A DNA stretch of 64,000 bases, taken from NCBI GenBank assembly GCA_963935595.1, contig OZ012559.1, positions 16,391,001 through 16,455,000 of the forward strand, given 5' to 3'. The translations under genes and the position numbers were made by a program. This document shows, in pieces, positions 59,830-64,000 of the stretch. The DNA is from Schoenobius gigantellus. Taxonomy: Eukaryota > Arthropoda > Insecta > Lepidoptera > Crambidae. The notes under the pieces are model-generated. The model was given only the letters and a program-made list of their open reading frames with translations, ran no database searches and was not told where the DNA came from. The stretch's first letter is position 1. Every line of letters begins with the position of its first letter.

Positions 59830-60739
59830 ATGTGACATAAGAGCGATCCAAAGCGATATCATATGTGCTACTTTAGAAAACATTCTAGTCAAAAGTCTAT
59901 ATTGAAGCCATGGATTTAATAAGTCCAGGATCGAAGCATAAAATTATGCTATTTCAATCATATTAAGTACCTATAAGTGATAAAGTTATATTATTTTACA
60001 TTTTCTTAATCAAATAACATATATCAAATCAAAAATAATAATATAACCAAATACCCATTGTATGTGATTGCGAAGTGCAGGTGATGCCGACTTCTACTTT
60101 CATCTCTTAATAGTCACACACCATCACATGACCCAAATAGCTTCCCTGTTACCGATATAATAAAAAATCTTATTAAGCTTGAGCAGATATTTTTTACTCG
60201 TAGTTATATTAATAACTTTAGTTATCATTCTCTCACGCTGGCCTATTTTATAAACTATTGACCCCTATTTAGCTTAACTCTGCAAAAGGTCAAATAGTTG
60301 AGAGAACTTAAAAATGTATTTTTAAATCTTAACTAAGCTGTGAATAATGGGCTGATTTAAACGATGAAGTTGACGTGTCACTGCTCGTCCCCGTGCGGCG
60401 CTATTGAGAAACTTTGAAGGAAGTTTCAGATATTTTATGAGGAAGATGTATTTTGAATTTCAAACATAAGACGTTATTTATTACACCATTTATCCAAAAA
60501 GCTGTGATATGTAGCAGAACTTTCGTGCAACCATTAATATTTTACTAACTGATGCTTGAAAAGAATCTCTGGTAATCTTTAAGTGTGTACATAATGGTAT
60601 CTGCATAAACTAATCGTTGTTACATGAATTATGTTGTGTTGATTTTATATTTAAGTCTTTAAAAGAATATACTTAAGCTATTCTATTTTATTTAAATACA
60701 GTTACATATTTTTAAAATTTTCAATTATTCTTGTTACAG
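59830..60739 (+). other. Probable Ih intron upstream of the S1 exon
   Basis: AT-rich, ending in a usual polypyrimidine tract and acceptor (ttattcttgttacag). No upstream Ih exon was recognised here. Confidence 0.6.
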
Positions 60740-60903
60740 GTTCTACTGGGATCTTTGTATGCTACTGCTTCTAGTGGCGAACCTCATCATCCTGCCTGTT
60801 GCCATCTCCTTCTTCAACGACGACCTCAGTACGCGCTGGATTGCCTTCAATTGCCTATCGGACACCATATTCCTTATAGATATTGTTGTTAATTTTAGAA
60901 CAG
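60740..60903 (+). CDS. Ih: Ih (HCN channel) internal exon: S1 and S2
   Basis: Exon of a hyperpolarization-activated cyclic nucleotide-gated cation channel of the plasma membrane. One leading G finishes a codon begun in an upstream exon; then come FYWDLCMLLLLVANLIILP (start of S1), a short loop with NDD, and S2 ending FLIDIVVNFRT. The last base begins the Gly codon completed by the next exon. The acceptor is ttgttacag|G and the donor ACAG|gtaaga, giving 164 bases. The motif set (FYWD, NFRTG) is that of HCN, not of the related KCNH or CNG families, and looks close to insect Ih. The exon before it was not found in this window, so the 5' end of the gene lies upstream of a long intron or outside the window. 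Confidence 0.95.
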
Positions 60904-61008
60904 GTAAGAACTTTTACAAATATTTTACTCTATTTAATCTTACAAATCCCACGTAACATAATTTACAAATGACTTCAGAGGTTTGAGGAACTGTTTTCTC
61001 TCTTCCAG

Positions 61009-61145
61009 GAATAATGCAGCAAGATAATGCAGAACAAGTGATATTAGATCCCAAGTTAATAGCGAAACACTATTTGAGGACATGGTTCTTCCTTGACCTC
61101 ATCTCTAGTATACCACTAGATTATATATTTTTGATCTTCAATCAG
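61009..61145 (+). CDS. Ih: Ih (HCN channel) internal exon: S2-S3 linker and S3
   Basis: It follows the S1-S2 exon across a 105-bp intron (60904-61008). The acceptor tcttccag|GA joins the previous G to make Gly, giving the HCN signature FRTGI. The exon reads through MQQDNAEQVILDPKLIAKHY into S3, LRTWFFLDLISSIPLDYIF, and ends LIFNQ at a phase-0 donor CAG|gtaaac. It is 137 bases long, with 45 whole codons after the shared one. The reading frame continues intact into the S4 exon. Confidence 0.95.
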
Positions 61146-62366
61146 GTAAACGTACGTTGCAATTTGGCCGTGTTGTTCTTATTACTAGTTCTAAATCTGT
61201 CTTTTATGTTATTGTTCTGTTTCAGCTTGGGTGTTCATTTGTTTTATAGTTCTTTGTTATTGTTGTTGTTGTTGTTGTTCTTTTATTGTGATTTTTTTGG
61301 TATCCCATTGTGAAATCTTGTCCAACTATCTACCACGACAACCTCCGTCATCGTGTTCGGTTTTGCGTATTTTATGAGTTTAGGATACCTACATGTAAAG
61401 GTTTGATTATTGCACAATAGTATCATTCTCCATCAAAAGATTTCTTTAAATATCACATCTCTGTTAAATTCTGTCTGCACGTTAGGTAACCCATATGATT
61501 CCTCAGGGCTCACTTACACTCATTTCTGTGTCCTGAGAAACGAATTTTTGCCTTTACGATCGTATGGGATAACCGTTTCCTTTCGTTATACTCTAATATC
61601 TTATCTATCACCTTTTCAATCTTGTGCACCAGCTACTTATTGTTAAAATTACTATCCAGTTGCACATTGCTGTTTCGCTTCGATGTATGTTTTCTTCTTT
61701 TTCAAATATTCTTGACCAGAAGTATTTCAACCATCGACCATTACATTGTTATTTGCACGGAGTCTTCAGAGTTATCTTACTTGTTTGTATCTTTATTTCA
61801 ATACATTAAAGCATGATTACTTTATGTGCTTTCACGATTAACTGGTTGATTTTTGTTTTCTGGGTACTTTAACAATAGATTGACAGTATAACACGTAGAT
61901 TACAACGAGGGCTTTTTATACAGCCCTATAAATGCAACACGACCAAATTGTAATATTTATTATTCTTTTAATAAGTTCTTACTAACAAACACAACAGACT
62001 ATTGACATAAATTAAAAATCATATATGAAAAAAGCTTAACATAAAGAAGCACAGGCGACTTTAAATGAAAAACTAACAAAAAAATACACATTGTCGTACT
62101 CTTTCTCATTGATGAATATCACGCCCCATGTGCTATTGATATATAACGAGTATATAACTTTTAAACCATAACTATAACATGTTCTATTGATTACGCTTAA
62201 GCACTTTTCTTTGGCTGATAAATTATACAACTTTCAAAATCAGCAAGTGCATGTCTTCACTTCAATTGTAAAAAGAACATTTTTATTGATTAAATTTTCT
62301 TGATGTTCGCTTAAAGTGACCGATGAGGCTTAGGTAGGTTGTAACTGACTGTAATTGTTTTGGCAG
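61146..62366 (+). other. Ih intron between the S3 and S4 exons
   Basis: A 1.2-kb intron with gtaaac donor and tttggcag acceptor. It holds a short (TTG)n run at about 61258-61279 and AT-rich sequence. No second copy of the S4 exon was seen here when reading for mutually exclusive alternatives. Small open frames in it carry no recognisable domain. Confidence 0.85.
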
Positions 62367-62504
62367 GACTTTAGCGAAAGCTTTCAAATTCTCCACGCGG
62401 GTCGAGCGCTAAGGATACTGCGGCTAGCGAAGCTCCTCTCGCTGGTTCGGCTACTGCGGCTCTCCAGGCTCGTCCGATATGTGTCCCAGTGGGAGGAAGT
62501 ATAT
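62367..62504 (+). CDS. Ih: Ih (HCN channel) internal exon: S4 voltage sensor
   Basis: A 138-base, phase 0-0 exon. It encodes DFSESFQILHAG, then the S4 helix RALRILRLAKLLSLVRLLR followed by LSRLVRYVSQWEEVY. Basic residues every third position, interrupted by a serine in the middle, are the HCN-type S4 pattern. The acceptor is tggcag|GAC and the donor TAT|gtaagc. The next constitutive exon should begin the S5 region and is not seen in the window. Because the exon ends in phase 0, the 102-base exon at 63697 can be included or skipped without changing frame. Confidence 0.95.
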
Positions 62505-63696
62505 GTAAGCCTTCATCTCTTCTAACCCACTCTGGACTGCTACAAACTAAAACGAAACTTACTAACATAGCTCTAATACATTCTGCTTACACAAACTAAA
62601 CAACATTACTAAAATACTAACTGATTATAAATAATAATTTTGTGTATCTTTACCGGATTAAACAGTTACTAAGCTACAATTAAATAAGTGTGTGATATTG
62701 AAGATACGTAATGAAATTGCTTATTTTTACTAGATCTGAAAACTAATGAGAAATGACGTGATATAAGAATATTCTTTTAGCTGTAGTGATCCTGATGACT
62801 TAATGGAGTTGTTGTAATCCTGTACTATACCATTGTTCCCGCCCCACTGTATGTAAGCCCCACGTCCCGCTCTGCACTTCTCTACTGCTTCTCTGCAAGC
62901 TTCTTTCTGCCTGAGCACGCTCACACTCGTGACGTCTAACTCTGTCTCTTCTCTGTGCGCCCGCGCCGCGATCGCCGCGAACGCCGACCCGAGCCCGAAC
63001 CGTCCTACACTAGCAGACATAAATATGATTTGCGATATTATCAGTATTGGTTTGCCGCTTTTTCGAGCCTATTTAGAAATATGATGCGCTGACGCCGAAA
63101 TTAGATTCCCGTCAATCGATCGTAATCACACAAATCGAACAAAAATTCACGGTACTACATTAAAATGCCATAAAATACTGGAACGTTACATTTAATCAAT
63201 ATCGAAAATCAATGTTCAGTTTCATCACAACAAATTCATGATCGCACTCAAAAACCCTATAGCATCATTCGCGAAAAACATTACTTAGAATCGGTCAAAA
63301 ACTCAAAGTCGAGCCAAAGCAATAATCGGAACGAAGAATACGAAGCGGAGATTCAGTGAGAAGTGGAGTACGGGTCGGGTGGTGGCGACGACATCGCAGT
63401 GACGGTGTTGTGTGCAGATGAGCCCCGGCCCGCAGCCGCGCGACGAGCCGGCCGACGCGGAGGGCGGCACGCGCGACCTCGCCTCGCAGGTGCAGCATGC
63501 CGCGCCCCTAGCGCCCATAGCGTAGGGGCTTAGCCCGCGACTCGTCTCGGTGTTAGTGCATCCTGTGTGCCCGCACGCGTAAGCCCCGCCCGCCCCGCAC
63601 ACCCGCGATGACCGACCTTCGCCCGCCGATCCTCCCCGCGCTCCGCGCGCGCCTCGCTCTCTTCCTACTATCTCGTGTTTCTCGCTTGTTTTCTAG
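62505..63696 (+). other. Ih intron or alternative-exon region after S4
   Basis: Sequence between the S4 exon and the basic cassette exon. It begins AT-rich and becomes GC-rich from about 62860 and again from 63360. No S5 or pore coding (the region after WEEVY in HCN channels) is recognisable here. A weak candidate mini-exon at 63418-63489 is listed separately. Confidence 0.7.
63418..63489 (+). other. Possible 72-base alternative exon in the Ih gene
   Basis: The stretch is bounded by tgtgcag|ATG and CAG|gtgcag, is 72 bases long (24 codons), is open in phase 0 and starts MSPGPQPRDEPADAEGG. In-frame insertion between S4 and S5 is therefore possible on paper. Against it, the polypyrimidine tract is poor (GT-rich), the sequence is high-GC and low complexity, and I do not recognise it from other HCN channels. 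Treat as a candidate only. Confidence 0.2.
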
Positions 63697-63798
63697 ATCT
63701 TGCAGAATCTTCAAAAAAAGCGCACGGAACGGAGGGGACGTCTCAGCTCTGACGTTGCCAAAAAGAAGGGTCACACGAAAAGCAATCTGATCTTCAAG
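63697..63798 (+). CDS. Ih: Ih cassette exon: basic insert in the S4-S5 linker
   Basis: A 102-base exon (34 codons, phase 0-0) with acceptor ttttctag|ATC and donor AAG|gtaacc. It encodes ILQNLQKKRTERRGRLSS, then a KKK-containing segment, ending KSNLIFK. Of the 34 residues, 11 are Lys or Arg and 2 are acidic. I recall a similar insert in the S4-S5 linker of some insect Ih isoforms; that homology is from memory and should be aligned. Length and phase allow skipping, so the product may exist with and without this positively charged stretch next to the voltage sensor. The RRGRLSS segment resembles a basic-directed kinase site (inference). A second in-frame acceptor (ttgcag) lies nine bases downstream. 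Confidence 0.85.
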
Positions 63799-64000
63799 GT
63801 AACCAGGGTCGGCACGAGCCGGCACGCATGTGCTCGTTCGCCCGCTTAGCATGTTGCCGGCGGCGCCGCCCGGCGTCCCATAGTCTGCTGCGTACGCTTC
63901 GCTTTCTCTCTCTCTTTCTTTGGCGTTTCTGTTTCCGACCCTCGTCCCGCCGGCGGCCGCGCGGGCGAGAGGCGGCGGTCGCGCGACCCGCCGCCGCCCA
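63799..64000 (+). other. GC-rich right edge of the window
   Basis: Intronic or alternative-exon sequence after the cassette exon, rich in CG dinucleotides, with a CT-rich run near 63901-63922. No exon is recognised before the window ends. Confidence 0.6.

Noticed and set aside
60740..62504. KCNH (EAG/ERG) or CNG channel instead of HCN
   Set aside because: FYWD, FRTGI, the S3 sequence and the serine-interrupted S4 all match HCN/Ih.
63553..63852. Minus-strand ORFs of 99 codons near the right end
   Set aside because: Antisense to the Ih cassette exon and the GC-rich flank.

Overview
The window looks like insect nuclear DNA, most probably from a moth or butterfly (Lepidoptera). It is AT-rich and intron-rich. 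It carries short Helitrons that begin with TC and end with CTAG, tRNA-derived SINEs with (GAT)n tails, Jockey-type LINE remains and many fold-back DNA elements, a mix typical of Lepidoptera. No bacterial-style gene organisation is present, so most open frames are chance or antisense.

Only one host gene is recognisable. Positions 60740-63798 (+) hold internal exons of Ih, the hyperpolarization-activated cyclic nucleotide-gated (HCN) channel: S1-S2, S2-S3 linker plus S3, and S4. These are followed by a 102-base, frame-preserving cassette exon that would add a basic segment to the S4-S5 linker. The 5' exons, pore and cyclic-nucleotide-binding domain are not visible, and the pore exons should lie beyond base 64000.

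The most interesting content is a two-member retrotransposon family. At 44811-47960 (-) is a 3150-bp non-LTR element bounded by a perfect 14-bp target-site duplication. It has a poly-A tail, an R1-like zinc-knuckle ORF1 interrupted by one frameshift, no ORF2 (no endonuclease or reverse transcriptase), and an 80-nt HDV-like self-cleaving ribozyme fold whose predicted cut site is exactly the element/flank junction. At 29249-29961 (-) is a 713-bp internally deleted relative with the same ribozyme, structured 5' leader and 3' end, a 16-bp target-site duplication and no intact ORF. Ribozyme and leader stems differ between the copies by paired compensatory changes, so the RNA folds appear to be selected. 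The small element sits inside the tRNA-like head of an older SINE.

The rest, region by region: 1-12 kb has SINE and LINE tails, fold-back elements, a LINE RNase H fragment (5540-6003), Helitrons (two in tandem at 10308-10658) and a TA-flanked palindromic element (11022-11256). 12-20 kb is mostly featureless apart from one SINE. 20-30 kb has a poly-A retroposon, tRNA-like repeats, two inverted-repeat elements and the small ribozyme element. 30-44 kb has SINEs, a Jockey RT pseudogene split by a SINE, fold-back elements and a 444-bp direct duplication. 44-48 kb is the ORF1-only element. 48-60 kb has a 5S-derived SINE, Helitrons and a Mutator-like element with 9-bp flanking repeats. 60-64 kb is the Ih gene, becoming strongly GC-rich at the right edge.
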